This document shows, piece by piece, positions 23,931 through 38,951 of a DNA stretch of 64,000 nt (the stretch's first letter is position 1; the number at the start of each line of letters is the position of its first letter). Source of the stretch: Tetrahymena elliotti 4EA (Eukaryota; Ciliophora; Oligohymenophorea; Hymenostomatida; Tetrahymenidae); NCBI GenBank assembly GCA_000231825.2, contig JH720328.1, positions 168,040 to 232,039 on the forward strand, read 5' to 3'. A program made the position numbers and the translations under genes. The notes under the pieces are model-generated. The model did not search any database, was not told where the DNA came from, and saw only the letters and a list, made by a program, of their open reading frames with translations.

Positions 23931-24013
23931 TAATACGCAGATGATTTGTAGAAAATTTATAGAATTTAATAAGAAGTTCTCTTTAAATAGGATATTCACA
24001 AACAAATTACTTT
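23931..24013 (+). promoter_or_regulatory. Conserved upstream blocks of redox gene 2
   Basis: Counterpart of 21535-21617: the identical 17-mer at 23931-23947 and the 30-base block at 23984-24013 with one difference (T to C). Spacing to each other and to the ATG is unchanged. Conservation against a diverged background suggests function rather than only recent duplication. Confidence 0.5.
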
Positions 24014-24057
24014 ATTAATTTTAATAACTCAATAACAATAATAACAATTTAAGTAAA

Positions 24058-25419
24058 ATGGAACAAAAAACAGTACAAACTGCTATACCATCTGAAGTAG
24101 ATGCTGAGCTTGCTGACTATCAAATTTTCGGAGCAGGAGATGCTGGCATTAAGTTCAAGACTCTCTACGAAACATAAAGAGCTATTGTAATTTATATTCG
24201 CCACTTCAATTGCTATGTGTGTAAAGATTTTGTCAAAGCTCTTGGACAACAAATAAACTTTGAAGAATATAAGAAGTTAAACATAGGCTTACATGTTATT
24301 GGATGTGGTAAATAGACAGGAATAAAACTCTTTAGCAAAGATACTAATTTCCCAATTAATAATCTTTTTGTTGATCCTGATCGCTTTTCTTACAACAAGT
24401 TAGGCATGATCAGAGCAAAAGGTTTCTCTGAATTAAAAGGTGATGGCAAACAATCATAAGAAACCTCTTCATCTGTAATAGGTGGATTCTCTTGGTCACT
24501 ATGGAAGTAGATTTCAAGAGGAAACTAAGGTGATGTTTATCAAGTAAATAAAATTTAAATCAAATTATTAACCCCCATTTCCGTTTTGAAGCAGTAATTT
24601 AACATATAAGATATTGAATATTCAATTAAATAGCATAAACTCAACAATCAATCTTATTCTATAAATTGATTTTAAAGCAAGAAGATTTTTCTGAGAAAAA
24701 ATAATGAATATAATAAATAATAAGAATATTATTTTATTTATTGAAAATAAAACAAATTAATTACAGATAAACAATATGAATTAAATAGCATAAAATAAAC
24801 TAAAAAATTCAATTTCTACAATCACAATCATTTTGGTTATTGTTAATTCAATTTAAAGCATCTTATGAATATCATCAATAATAAAAACCATTTTATTATT
24901 TTAAAATCAAACAAATTTTAAGCTGATTGTTTAATTTTCAATTTAAATATTGAAATTTTATCTTAGCAAATAGAATATTCAATATTTAATTGAATATGAT
25001 AAACATTAGAAAAAGGCCAAGCATAAAAATTTATTTTAATTTGATTAAACCAAAATGAATAAACTTTTATGAATTAATTAATTCATCAAATTAAAAATTA
25101 TTTTATTATTTTGAAACCAAAATTTTTAGAAAGAGATTGAAATGTTAAATTTATAATGGATATTTTAAATTATAAGCTTAATCAATGTTAAATATTTAAT
25201 TAATAAATGGCATAAATTCAAAAAATTAATTTGTTCATTTATCATTAAAAAAATTTTTAATAAAATTAATATTTATTTTAATAGTTGGGAGGAGCTTACG
25301 TTTTTGACACTACTGGTAAAATTCTACACAGCTTTATTGATCGTAGTGCTGAAGCACATATTAGTATTGCAGAGATTAATGAATTAGCATAAAAATATGG
25401 AAAGAAGCAAACTGAATGA
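24058..25419 (+). CDS. PRXL2/AAED1-like thioredoxin-fold redox protein, Cys form (CxxC)
   Basis: Exons 24058-24543 and 25285-25419 flank a 741-nt phase-0 intron and encode 206 aa. Residues ~50-56 carry the redox motif RHFNCYVCKDF (Cys52, Cys55). This matches AAED1/PRXL2C-type peroxiredoxin-like proteins, as do VIGCGK, FVDPDRFSYNKLGMIRAKGF, the WSLWK segment and the C-terminal GGAYVFDTTGKILHSFIDRS strand. These proteins are thioredoxin-fold antioxidant or redox enzymes, probably cytosolic here because no signal peptide is visible. The upstream tandem copy has the same intron position and a TGA in place of Cys52. The two genes share promoter-proximal blocks, so they may be expressed under similar conditions. 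Confidence 0.88.
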
Positions 25420-28400
25420 ATTGTAAAAATATTTGAAAATGTTGTTAAATAAAAATTTATATAAAATAAAATAAAGTAATATTTCAATATGATGATTGGT
25501 ATTTTATTAACAATACTAATTATCATCTTCTTGTATACAATTTTACATTTATATTAGTTTCTTAGTTAAAACTTCTATAATTTTAATAAAATCATCCTAC
25601 CTTCATTTTATTATTTTTCCCAAATCTTTTTTTTAATTGTAAAAATTAAGGAAAATGTTTGTCTTGTTTTATTTCTAATTCTACATTCTGTTGCTTAAAT
25701 TTACCAAAAATATTCCATTTTATCTTTCTTATATTGTAGAACTAATTTTGACCATTAAGTACTCAAATTTTCCTTTTTTCCATATTTATAGAAGTTTTTA
25801 TAAAATTAAATTAATGTAACCGACTGAGTAAAGAAAATAAAAAATGTTTAAGTATTTAACGATTTAATTTATTTATGACTTAAAAATGAATTAAGTTTCT
25901 TAATGATTATTTTTAATAATTCTAAATATTTAAAATAAAATATAGGATTGCTTTTTTTAAAATTTAAACTAACTTAAATTTAAATTAAATAGAAAAATTT
26001 TGAGATTCAAGGGAAAGTACTGAAGATATCATTAAAGAACTATTTAAATCATAAACTAGGAAAAAATACTTGCGTTTATTAAGTGCATCTTAAATCAAAT
26101 CAAAATAAACGAACTAAATAAATAGAAAAGTATTTAAAATATTTTAGATTTTATTAATTTTTTCAGAAATAAAGTTCAGTAAAAAAGGAAGCAAACTATT
26201 TTAAATTAAATATGATCATATATTGAAAGGAAGAAAGAAAAATTTATTTTTGGAATTATTGAATTAAAAGAAGTTAATAAAGCAATATTTAATTTCTAAT
26301 ATATAAATTTCAATTGGAAAAATAGATTTGCATATTTTCTTTTTAAGTGTTTTGATTGAGGTATGTCAGTCAAATAATTAATCTATTTCTCAAAATTGTT
26401 TTCAACTATTTTATTTTTATTAAAATAAAATTTTTTTCAACATAAAGAAAGAAATTAGTTAAAAATATTATTAACTTTAAAATCCTGATCTAAGATATTT
26501 TCATATTTTTTGGGATAATTTTTTATAATTATTTAAATAAAGATTCAATGGAGTGTATTTATTCTTTATTATTGGAGTTGTTCTATTAAAAGAATTGAAT
26601 CTGTTTCTGGAAAATGTTTGGAGATATGACCATATTTTTTGGCTATTTTTTTTATTCTAAAAAAATTAAATCAATAAAAAGAATAATATTTAATAGATAA
26701 TAATATCTTTCCATTAAATATTCAAGATGAAGAAATTTTATTAATAGATGATATTAATTTTATTGAAAAGATTTTCAATGAGAGAATTCAAGTTTTATGA
26801 ATGATGATATTCTTTTCACTAATTTGCAGAATATCAATAATTATTTATTTAAACCAGTCAATTTTACTCAAACTGAAAACTGAAAGATTTTCTTACTTAT
26901 GTTTTAAAGTATGTCAAATTTATTTATCAAGCATTTTAATTTTGTTTATTTTTACATTTTATGAATGAATCTAAAAACAAAAGAAACAGAATTGGAATCG
27001 AAAATTAGATAAATAAATCTTTAAAAGGGTAAGGGATATGATTGCTTACTGCTTGTAACGAAAAAATGGGGAAATATAGAAACTTAGTTAGCTTTTAAAC
27101 AACTTAATATTAAGTCAATTTTAATTAAATTAGTTTGAATTTCATTAATTTGTAATTTTTATAAGTTTTCCTTTTACTTTGTGTTTTATATTTAATTTGT
27201 TTTTTTTTATTTTGAAAAATTGTAAAAAGGAACTAAATTAATATTTCATCATTCCAATTGTAATTTGAAAGAAGTCTAGTCTAACTCATTACACTCTAAA
27301 TTTCTACTATATTAACCAAAATTGGGTCTTTCTTAAAAAAAAGAAAGAATAAAAAGGTGAAAAATTCAAAATATATTTTACAATTTAGGATAAAAAATTA
27401 CTTATGTTTTCATCTATTATTGAATAAAAGTATTTAATTCAATAATATTTTCAGAAAATTAATGAAGTATTTACGCTTATGTTTGTTTTTAACAGCATGT
27501 TACATTATTTAATTGCTTACTTAATTTTATGTGTAATTCAAATTTTATTGATGTCATTTATAAATAAATTCATTAAATCAATCTGAATCGAAACTTATTA
27601 AATTCTCTCTCATCCTAAATTGAGAAAGATTTTAGTTTATTGATCTCTTAGAAATATGTAAAAAAATGTACACAAAATCTCTTTAAACAATATAAATGTG
27701 TCACTTATTGAGAAACAAATTGAAAATGTATTGAATTTTAAGAAATTTATAAGGAAGCTAAGAATATTTACTCAAATTAATAATAAATGCTTAATCTCTG
27801 TATGTTTTAGAAGTAAATTTTGATTAGGTAAATATATCTTAATAATCAAATATTTGATTTTAGAATTTGGAAAGTATGGTCATTCAAATCAATTAATTAA
27901 GTGTGATTATGAATATAAAGAAATAAAAATTTCTTTTCCTTATTTATTTTTATTTGCAAAGTTTTTTTTAAAGTAATCATTCTCTGTTGTTGTTAACAGT
28001 TAGTTTACTACTTGAGGAGAATAATATAAAACTAAAATGGTTTTTAATGTAAATAATTTTAAAATAGTTTAATACTAAAAAATAAATTAAAAAATCTTCA
28101 ATTCTATTTAAAATAATTTAAAAAATAAATAAATATCTAACACTACATTAATCAATCAATGTTATACTTTTTTAGAATAGAAGTAATATTTTTTATTACA
28201 ATTGATAGCTCAAAAATGTGTTCATAAAAAATTTTAAATTACAAATTTTTTTAGGTGCTTGAATGAAAATAAAATATTTAACAGTGCTTGAAGAATAGAA
28301 AAAGATAAAAATTGAAGAATTGCAGCTAGATTGGGGGTGAATGAGTTAGATAAAAAATTATATTGCATAAAATAATGTTAAAAATATATTCAATAAATAC

Positions 28401-30155
28401 AAATATTGGAAGTATCAAAATATCAAAGAGTGAATAACTGAGTGGCAGAAGTAAATCAATACAATACCTCTATTTGAAATAAAGTAAAGTACTTAAATCT
28501 ATTTGAGTTTATAAAATTTATTAATCTTAATTTGTTTTTTTCCATATGTGTGACGTGTGGAATGAAAGGTTGATCATTTTGTTTTTAATAATGCAAATTG
28601 TAAAGTTAATATTTAGCAAAAGTATAATCTATTAAATTAAATAGTGCCATTAAATTAATATATGTTAATTGCCTCATCTAATATATTCTTATTTGTTTGT
28701 TTATTCTTCAAGCTTAAAAATTTATAATAAAAGCAAACAAAAATTTTTTTAATGCATTTTTATGTCTTTAAACTAAAATTAGGTAGGTGAGAATCACATC
28801 TATATATCTATACTAAAGCTTTGATTATTTTAAGTTGGTTGATTGTTACATTTAAACTAACCAATCATTAAATTATTTTGAGATATTTTAAATTTAATTT
28901 CATAATAAGAATTTTGTTAATAGGAGTAAATGTTTGTTTCCAATTTCACTTTATCAAAAATATGATGCCTTGGTAATGAATGATACAAGAAAGAATAATA
29001 AAATTCAAATGTAAAAAAGTGGATTGGTTTTCTTTTTATTTTTTTGTGGTTTAAAATGTTTCTTTATCGTCTAAAATAAAAAAAGAAATAAATATTGTCA
29101 AAAGTGTAGATTTTTAATTTGAAATTCATGGATAAGAAAATATACGATAATTCTTAAAATGAATTCAAAAATGATAATTTTTTTTATTTTTAATATTTTT
29201 TGAATGATGCACTATTTTAAGGAAATCTTAAAAGATATTCCAATTGTTTCATATTATACTTTACTTTAAAAAAATACAAAGAATGATTGACTCTGAAAAA
29301 AATATTTGAAAATCCTTAATATTGGGTGTAATCTTAAATCGAAGAATATTATCACTTCTGAAATTACTATTTTACATGTTCAATTATTTTATTAATGACA
29401 ACACTTTATTGCTTGACTAAAATAAAAAAATCCTACTTTTTATTTAGAGTGGTTGAATCAGAATTTATTAATATTAATATTAATTCTAGCAAATTAGTAT
29501 AACTCATCTTGTATATTTCTTTTTCTAGATTGAATGATGTTACAACTATAGTTATGCGTGAAATTAACAAAAAATAAAGCTTAGAAAGAACAGATAAAAC
29601 AATAAATATGTATTTACTTAATAATGATACACTTAATCTTTAGAAAAATAAATAAAAATTTACTCATTTTATTAACAATGTGATAAATCAAGGGATTATT
29701 TAAATCAAATTTTACTTTATTTAAAATTAAATTTGATTTTCTACTTTTATTTGTAAAAAACCCCCCAAAGTCTCATATTGACTACTGCTCCTAAGTATTT
29801 TATTTCTGTTAAGATACGGCAATCAAATTAACTAATTTGATTTTGTGTGAGTAAGATAAATTAAGAAGAAAAAATTTGGTTGGCTAATATAGCAACAAAT
29901 AATCTTTGGTTGCTGTTATTGTTATTATTAGGATTGATAAGATTTTTTGTATTGAAGATAAAATATCCTTCTTAATTTAAGTACTCATTAATTGATTTAT
30001 TGATTAATTAATTGATTGATTTATTTTAGATCGTAAAAAGAAAGGAGGGATGTAATAAGAAAAAAAAAGCATCTTTAATCATAATTTTTAAAAAGAGTAA
30101 GGCATAAATTAATTTTGGAAAGTAAATAAATAAAAACATACAAAAAGAGAGAGAG

Positions 30156-30190
<35 letters not shown>

Positions 30191-30863
30191 GAGAATTAGA
30201 GAGAGATGAATAGAATAATTTTATAAGATTGAAAATTAACATTTTGAATGATAATAATAAATAATAAGTTTTTTATTTATATAAATTCTGAAAATAAATT
30301 AAGATTTTATATTATATAGTGATTATTAGTACTGATATTTTAACTCAGATTATCTAAAAAGTAAAAAATATTTTCCAGCCATAATTATTCATTCTTTGTC
30401 TCTTTAAGATTCAAAGATATTTTTGTTTTTCAATTAATTGACTGTTTTCTTTTTTAATTTTAGTTTATTGGCTATGATGATTGGTAGCATCATTTTGCAA
30501 AAGAGATTAGTAGTAAGGAGTTATGAAGTTTTTAAAATGTTTAACTGGGTTTGCGATGTTTGTTACACAGTTTGTGAATATTTAATTCAAGATAGATATT
30601 TAATAGCCTAATCAATTTCCTAAAAATCAATGATTTAGAAAGTGTATTTTTTATCAAATTTTTTGTTGGCTAATTTCCCAAGAAATAGAAACAGCAGATT
30701 GTAAGTAAGTAATTAGTTAGGTCTATTAATTAAAATTAGTAATATCTAAATTTACATTGTTATTTATATAACTTTCTTCTTTAATTGATTTTTTGAATTC
30801 TTAAAAGCTGTATGTACGTACATACATTATTTCTCTCTTTATTAATGGTAATGTTCATTTTAT
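25420..30863. other. Long intergenic region
   Basis: About 5.4 kb without a supported gene on either strand. It is very AT-rich, with short homopolymers, and contains the GA/GAAA microsatellite at 30146-30206. No tRNA-like or transposon-like structure was recognised. Confidence 0.4.
30146..30206. repeat. (GA)n(GAAA)n microsatellite
   Basis: A GA dinucleotide tract passes into at least eight GAAA units and then back to GA-rich sequence, making one ~60-bp purine tract on the plus strand. Confidence 0.9.
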
Positions 30864-31964
30864 TCAACAGGAGCAACTTTTCATTTTTTGTATAAATTTC
30901 TCAGTTTTTTGTAGATATTCTTCAGGGAATATGGGAACTAATTAACAATTAGCTTATTTTCTTCTTGAAAGTAGCCCTTAAATTACTTAATTTGGAATAG
31001 TGTATAAGTCTAGTATAACTAATCCAAGAATTACTCCTCCATATACACAAGGAATTACATACTTATTAATTAAGCAGTTGAAAAATAGTCTTTCGAATGT
31101 TTCTAGCTGGAAATTTTGGGTGTAGCAATGAAAACTTTTATTTTCATGAATTTTATCATGGCAGAGAAGTAAGGATTCTATGATTGATATATTTTAAGTC
31201 AAACGGACTTCCTAGTGAAAGGGAAGATAAGATCCAGAGCGCATGAGCATTTACTGATAGTTATTACGGCTAGAACCTAGTATTGAAATAAAGGATTCGC
31301 TGAACCCCATTTTGTAGATGTAAGGAGTTAACTCATCTTCTAGACATTAGACAACAGTGTAAGAGAAGAACTATTATTAACCATTCAAATCATTTAATTT
31401 AGAAATCTCTTATTTGTAGAACTAGAAAAAGATATTTTCTTTAGTATCTTGTTATAGCTTTTATGGAGGATTAATTCTACTAATGCACGAACCACTACTT
31501 TAATCTAGAGTATTGAAATTCGACACTTAGTTCCTAAGAGCAAAATATCTTTCTAGCGTTTGACTTAATTAAGGTCTTTTTATTTGAAATTCATAAAAGA
31601 GCTCTTACTGTTCATCTTAATTGAATGAACCAGATTATTTTTCTTATAAAATTGTAGCTTCTAGTTGACCGCATTTATTGTAAAATTGAATGCAACCTAC
31701 TGGTTGCAACTTTTGTTTTAGCTTCATCAGGGCAGAATAATATCCTTCTTCTGAAAGACCACTCTTTTCATAGTGGAAAGACCTAGGAGAACCACTAAAG
31801 AAAGAATTTTAATTTGAAGAGCTTTGAGGACGCAGAGTTGGTGAGCTTTAATTGCTATTGTTTGCATCTACTTCAAAGAAAAGATTACCAATAGTAAAGT
31901 ACCTAACTTGAGCAGAATCCTTCAAGTAGTTAGAAGTAATAGCACAAGCCTAAGTCTGCTTCAT
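30864..31964 (-). CDS. Unknown-family protein, 366 aa (paralogue of 38952 gene)
   Basis: A single exon of 367 codons runs from ATG 31962-31964 (MKQTQACAITSNYLKD) to TGA 30864-30866. Two blocks are shared with the paralogue at 38952-40046. The first is N-terminal, FTIGNLFFEVDAN (paralogue LTIGNLVFETDPQ). The second is central to C-terminal, SYTVVQCLEDELTPYI, then MGFSESFISILGSSRNNYQQ, and later IPCVYGGVILGLVILDLY. The linker between blocks is Ser/Gln-rich and poorly conserved. No membrane helix is certain, although the GGVILGLVILDLY segment is hydrophobic. I recognise no known domain. The spacing of conserved hydrophobic and charged residues suggests a folded, possibly regulatory domain in the second half. 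Confidence 0.8.
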
Positions 31965-34900
31965 TATAGGTTAAATGTCTGTAACAGATCTTTTTTTTTT
32001 TGTTATTTGTATGGTATTTTTAATAAATTATTGAATATTTGTTTAATTAATTTTATTAAAATTAATAATGTTTACTTAAATAAGTTTTCACAAGGATTAC
32101 ATGTGGGTCATACATACAGTGATTGATTGATTGTTTGACAAAATTTAATTTATTTGGGAAAATAAAGAAAAATTTGAAAATATATAATCAATCTCTAAGT
32201 AGTGAATAAAATCTGAGCACACGGACTATCATTTTGTTGATATCTGATATTATTATTAAAAACTATTAATTAATCATTAATCTGAAAATATTAATCATGT
32301 TTCACTCAGTAACTTTCCTTATTTAAGCAATTTTTTTAGCAAATGTATAAATTTTTAAAGGATAAACCTATCCTGCTTTGCATTTTAGTTCTACTTGCAA
32401 ATTTTTTTTTTAAATAGTATCAAGACAGATAAATTTTTTTCTTGATTAGAAAAAGAATGGCTAATTGACTATATAGTATTTCCTTTTGATTAAATAGTAT
32501 TTCCTTTTATTCTTGCAATAAAATTCACACATTTTCTTATTTTATTGTAATAATTAATCAACAATATTACTATTAAAAGATAATAATAGTGGGGTGAATA
32601 GACAATAATTTAATTGATCTCTTCTTAATTTAAAAGATTTACTATCTGCTAGTTCATTATCCAATTTCAAATTTACCCCCCATGCAAAAAAAAAAAAAAT
32701 TAAATTAAACATTAATTTTATTCTAATTTTTAGCCTTTTCATCTTCTATAAATTTTTTAGAAACATTCTAAAAAGCAATTACGTATTATTTAAATCCTTT
32801 TGTAACTCAAATGATTCAATTAATAGAAACAATAAATAAAAAATTAGGAATACCCTGATTACTAATAATGAAACCAACTTACTCAAAGTTAAGGAAATAA
32901 CTCAAAAGCGATATTAAAAAAAAAAGTAAGCTTGCTTTCTCATATTAATTACTTAGACAGATTTACTAACAATATGTTTGAGCAATTATGTAACCTGCTA
33001 AATTTTACAAATCACATTTGACTTATTTTAAATTATAGGCTTAAGCTAAATAATATTTAATAGAAAACTTTATCTTATTTGAATTTAATTATATTTTAAC
33101 TCACCCTTCAATTAATTTGATATCACCTTTTCTTTCATATTATATAATAATATTATGAAAATGTTTTTTTAATTTGTTGATTGTTTGTTTGCTATTTATT
33201 AAGCTAGTAAGCTAAATACACTCAAATACAAACAAACATATATTTTTTGATAAGCTATTTAGATCTTTTAATTTTAAGAAATTTAAAGATTTCCCTTATA
33301 ATAATTCAAAGCAATCATTTTCAGATCTTCTGGAATTTTTTTTTAATCTTAGGTTTTAAAGATTACTCACTTGTTTTTTGCTTTTTCTTTCTTAAAAGCA
33401 AAAACGACTCACTCCAAGCATTAACAAATAATTAAGAAGTAACTTAATAAATTTTACTTTACACTAAAATTCCATTTTTATAAATAGTCTCTTTTAAGCA
33501 CAAAGTAGAGATAAAATATCTTTGCATATTTTATTTTAAGAGCAATCATTCTAAATAGATATGCTTCAAATTTACAAAAGTAAGATTGAATAAATCCTTT
33601 ATTCATAAATATTTTTCAAAAAAGATTCAAAAATATCTTTCAAACATTAATTATAAATTGTACTAAGTAAATTCATAAAATAAATTGATATTCAAAAAAA
33701 TATAATGTCCTAAACCAAAAAATTTAATTTTACATAAATCCTAAAAAAATAAAAAAAATAAATTCTTTTAGAAATAAACTAAACACTTTTTTTACAAAAA
33801 AAAATAAGGTTTAAAGGTTTAGTGGAAATAATTAATTTTTATGTTTTCTTAAAGAACAAAAAGCATCACAAATTTCTTTAGAAAATTAACAAAACAAGTT
33901 AAAGATATTACTTTTTTAATATAAAATTTAATTTAAATAAGTTAAAATATTTTAAATATCTTTTAGGAAGTGATAAAAATCTTTAATTTAAAACACATTT
34001 CCAAAAATTTAATCTTTGGCTACTACAAATTACTCCTCCTAAATTATGTTTAAAGTTGAAAATAATATTACAAAAATTAACAATCAATGTAAAACATAAT
34101 ATTTTTATCTCTAACTAAAATTAGAGAAGTAATTTTTTTCTCTTCAGATTATTTTTGATGGTAATTACTCATCTTAGAATTATTTACCTCTAAATATTAT
34201 CAAAAGATGTTTGAAGTGGCTAAGTAATGAAGGAAGTATTGATACATTTTAATTTGATAAATAATAAAAGATTTGATTGTAATTTTTAATATGATAATTT
34301 AAATTCAATTAGAAAATAATTAAATTAAATCGGTAAATACTTTTCTTTTAAAATTGAAAGTAATTATCATTTTTAACAAAGAAAAATTTTTTTTAGGGGA
34401 AGGTTCTATCTCTCTGTGTATGATTAAAGATTGAGTAAATAAATATTTTGTTAATTAATAATTATATGGCTATCAATACATCCCAAAAGTAAAGGATAAG
34501 CCAATTTACATTTTTTAAGAATCAAGCCAAAAAGTTTGTTTTTTGACAATTGTAAGTGTTTAAAAAGCGTTAATTTTTATTTAATTTATCCATTATTTCT
34601 AATATTTAAAAAAACTATTCTGCAAAAAACATAAATACAAATAAAATATGCAAACAAAACTTTGATAGCCCTAGCTGAAAATCACCCTTACAAGCTTACA
34701 TAGCAAATAAAAAAATGAAAAGAATTAGTAAAATTCTATTTGCGATCTAACATTCAATTTTTATTATAAGCTAAAATCAGAATAATTTAGAGGTATAACT
34801 GATAAATTATTTCAATTAAGATTCCACCCTGGTGAATTTGGATTAAATCTACATTCTGTGGCTTTGGTGCAATCCACTAATTTTTGATGAAAAAGAGCTG

Positions 34901-37900
34901 TATAATTTTTAATCAAATAACTAGAAGAATTCAAAAGTAATGAGAGAGAGAATTAATTAATTGATCAAATAAACAAATAAACAAACAATCAAAGTATATG
35001 CTTAATTATTGTATTTTTTTATCTTTTCATATATTTTAATAACACACATCAACCAATTTTTATAATAATTCTAAAATAAAATCGAATTCTAAATTTAAAT
35101 AATTTTCATCATAAAATACCAACTTCTTAGAAATACTTGCTTATTAAATTAAAATTATGTTCATTCATTTTTTTGTCTCCTACTGTTTATTTTTTTTTAT
35201 CCATAAATCACTTAATCTATATTAATAATTTTGTAATCTCCTTCCTCATCTCTCAAAAAAAATTTTTTACTGATAAAAACTAAATTTCAATTTGATTGAT
35301 AGATTTTTAACATGACTAAACGACTATGTGGTGTTGGATTGAAAAGAACCTCTAATATTTTGTAATAAATTTGACAATTTATTTATTTCTTTTAAACTAG
35401 AAAAACATTAACTTAATTTCAAAGGTATTTGATAGAGAAATAGATACTTATCTTTAATTAATTTTAAAGGATATTAATATTTTGCTGAATAACTAAATAA
35501 AAATGTCATTAATTAGTTTAAGAAATATTTTTTTCTAATTTTTAAATATTTTAAAAGTCTATTTCAAATATATTTGGGTATCTTACCAATCTTTATGATC
35601 CATAATAATGTCTCATAAAATTTAATTTGTTTGTTTGCTTGTTTTAATTCATTAATAGAAGGAAAATGACTAATTATTTTTGAAATTTTTTTACAATTGA
35701 GTAAAAATAGATTACTAGAATTTTAAAACTTAATTTTGAATGCTAGATTTTGCTTAATTATTGGTCACGAGTTCAAAGTAGTAATTTGGTTTTTATCTTT
35801 CACTAATTTAAAAAGTGTTTAATGTTTAATTCTAGGTCGAGTAATATATATTTTTTAATTTTGATCAGAATTTATTTAACTTAGAAATAAAATTATAATT
35901 CTGCTGTTTAAATTATTGACTTAACGCTTAAACCAATTTATTTTTAATTTGTTATTTTGTAGATTTTTTGATAAAATAGACTAAATTTAATCACTTCCTT
36001 CTAGCATTAAATTGTAAACCTTTTCACAAATTTCTATCTCAAACTTTATTCAATTTTCTGTAAAAAATATTTTTTTAAATACTATTTTTAGTATTTATTT
36101 AACTCTGTGAATTATTTTTAATTAATTTCTTGAATATTTTATGAAAAATTCCTTAAAAAATTCCTGTTTGAATATTAAAAACTCTCTCACTCAATAAATT
36201 TTAATTGAAATTGTAAAATTATTTAATTTAAATAATAAGTAATCTTATCATTATCATTACAAAATAAGAAATAGACTAGTGTATGATTCCTATGAGTATA
36301 AATCCAACTAAATTCTTCTAAAAACAATTTTACAAAGTATAAAACAGAAAATAAATTACAATCACCCCTTTTTTTACAGCTTATTTTTTCACTTGCAATT
36401 AAATAAATATCAAAAAAATATTAAAAAAAGTAAATAACTTTACTCGTGGTTTGATAAAAAGAAAAAATTGATTTTTTATTGAATCAACCTCTCCCTCTAT
36501 TTTCACTTTAACATGATTTTAATTTAAATTATTTTGCAAAACAACAAAATTTCATTAATAGACTACTTTTTTTTTCAAACTTTTATTGAAGGAAGATCTT
36601 TCATTTTTAGTTTTTTGTTAAATTTTTTCCTAATATGATAAACATCAACAAGATCTGAGAGTATCAACAAAATATGATGTAATTATCAGACTTGAGATAT
36701 TTTTATTCTTATTTTTCTTTTTGTTGATCTTAAAATGTAGAGTCCTTTGAGGAATTGGAATTTTAAGGAAAATTAGATATTTGTAAAAAATTTTTTCTTA
36801 AAATATGTGGGAGGATATATAAAAAATTGATAATAATAACATAATTAATGGAAAAATACAATAGTATCTTTTGTTTTTTTTTTTTACTACAGCATTATTC
36901 TTTGAGAAATTAAGTTCATCTTTGATGTGTTTTAGCGAAAGAGTGTGACTCTTTTCATTTTTGTAAAAAATTTGTCTTAATATTGCAATAATTTAAAAAA
37001 AGGTAAAAACTTTGTTTGATAGTTAAAGGGCATAAAGATAATTAATAACTCATGAAAAGAGATTAAAAAAACCTAGTGGATTATTAGATATGAAAAGTTA
37101 TCCTTTTTTGTTTTAGTTTAGTTACAAGTCATAAAATAAAAAAGATTAAGTAAGTTAGTATTTGAATTTTTAGATTCTTTATTAATGCTTCAAGCACTAG
37201 AAGAGATAGTACTTGAGATATAATTCATGTATTTATGAGCTTAAGAAACACTTGTTTGAAGATGTAATATTCTCTTTTAACTAAGTTAAAGCAAAAATTT
37301 AAAAAATAAATATTCTTTTATCTAAAAGACTCAGAACTGCTCATTCAGCTTTACAGTTTTTGAGAAAATCCACAAATTTGACATCAAATTATGATTAAGT
37401 TTTGAAGGTAATAATGTACTTTTGATTTCTGAAATATAACAATTTAATAATCTGAGTGATTTTAATAAAATTTCTTTTTGGATTTTTTGGATGGAAATCA
37501 GTTTACAACTTTATTTTTATGGAAATGTAAATTTATTATTTAATTATTTATCTATTAATCATGAGCAGTGGGGGACAAGTGAAGAGAAGGAGAAAGTTAG
37601 TATGATTATTCTCTTTAAAAAGAGTAAAGTGTAAAATTTCTTAAAAGTAAGAGTAAGTTTACCTTTTTACATTTTACATTTTTGTTAAAATATTCTTGGG
37701 GAAATACTTAACTTTATTGTATTTAAAAAAAATGATGAATATCTGTAAAAAGGAGATATTTTTATCGCTTCATGATTTAATTCAATATTTTTATTTACCC
37801 GGAGCATGAAATATTATATAGATGAGATTTGAATTTCTTGAATATCGCGTCACACATTTCATTTGTATCTCTATCTGTCTATGTTAGATTTTCATAAAGT

Positions 37901-38951
37901 GTAATATTGAAGCATTAAAGATTTTGTTACAAAAAATAAAGTTAGTTACTTCCAATCCTAAAAAGATTGTTTGAAAATCAATTAGTGTAAAGTATTTCAA
38001 AGTATTTACTTATTTTCGAATTTTGCTATCTAATTTATTAAAAATAAACAAAAATAAAATTATTTTCAGCAAATAACTATGTTAAAGGATTTCACTTATA
38101 CTATAGAAGCATGAATTAAATTGATATATTTTAAGAAAATCGGTTTAACAGAAGAGAAAATAAATAAATAAATTTATGATTTAACACAGAGAATAGATGT
38201 AAAGATATCATTATGGAAACTTTAAATTTAGAAATGCATAGAGAAGAGAATAATCGATCAAGTAAAATAGATTTGGTAAAAAAATTAATAATTGGAGTAA
38301 AATAATAATTTCAGAAATAATTAAAAAACTTTAATTTATTCTTCTTGGAAATTGATCGATGACTGTAAGTGTTGTTTTAGTGAAAACTAGAAAAATTTAA
38401 GAGTTTGTTTTATAGAGAAAGACAATAAACATACATATAAATAAACATTTAATTAATGGTATTTTTTAATATTAAATTGAGAAGAAATTTTAATTTATTT
38501 TTTGATGTTTTATTATCAAATAAATTTTTATTTGTTTGTTTGTTTTTTGGTTTAGGTTAGTAGAGTCTTGAAAATAATGCAAATTAATTACATTCTTTAT
38601 TTATGAAATAATAACTTTTTGTATAAATTTATATCTATTTATCTATCCATGATAAATTATTCAACCAGATAGATTACTCTCTTGAGTAACTTCCTTTTGA
38701 GCGCTTTTTTATGAGTTTGTTTTCTTGTTTGATTACTTTTAGTTAGATTTATTGATTTATAAGTTTGTTGTTATTAAAATTTCTTTTTTGTGATTATTTG
38801 AGAGCTTTTAAATTGGACTAAAAATTAATTTATATAAGATTTTGATCATGATTACACAAATTTGAATAATATTTAATTGTTTATGTTAGTATTTTTTTAG
38901 ATTAGTTTTGTTAGCTTTATAGACCTGACGACAGATTCAAAAATCAGTCAA
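31965..38951. other. Long intergenic region between the two paralogues
   Basis: About 7 kb without a supported gene. There are A- and T-runs throughout, a poly-A tract near 32685-32698, and a less AT-rich patch at 34815-34880 that does not extend as a reading frame. No repeat long enough to report was noticed. Confidence 0.4.

Noticed and set aside
34815..34885. Less AT-rich patch considered as a structured RNA or exon
   Set aside because: No extendable frame or convincing fold by eye.
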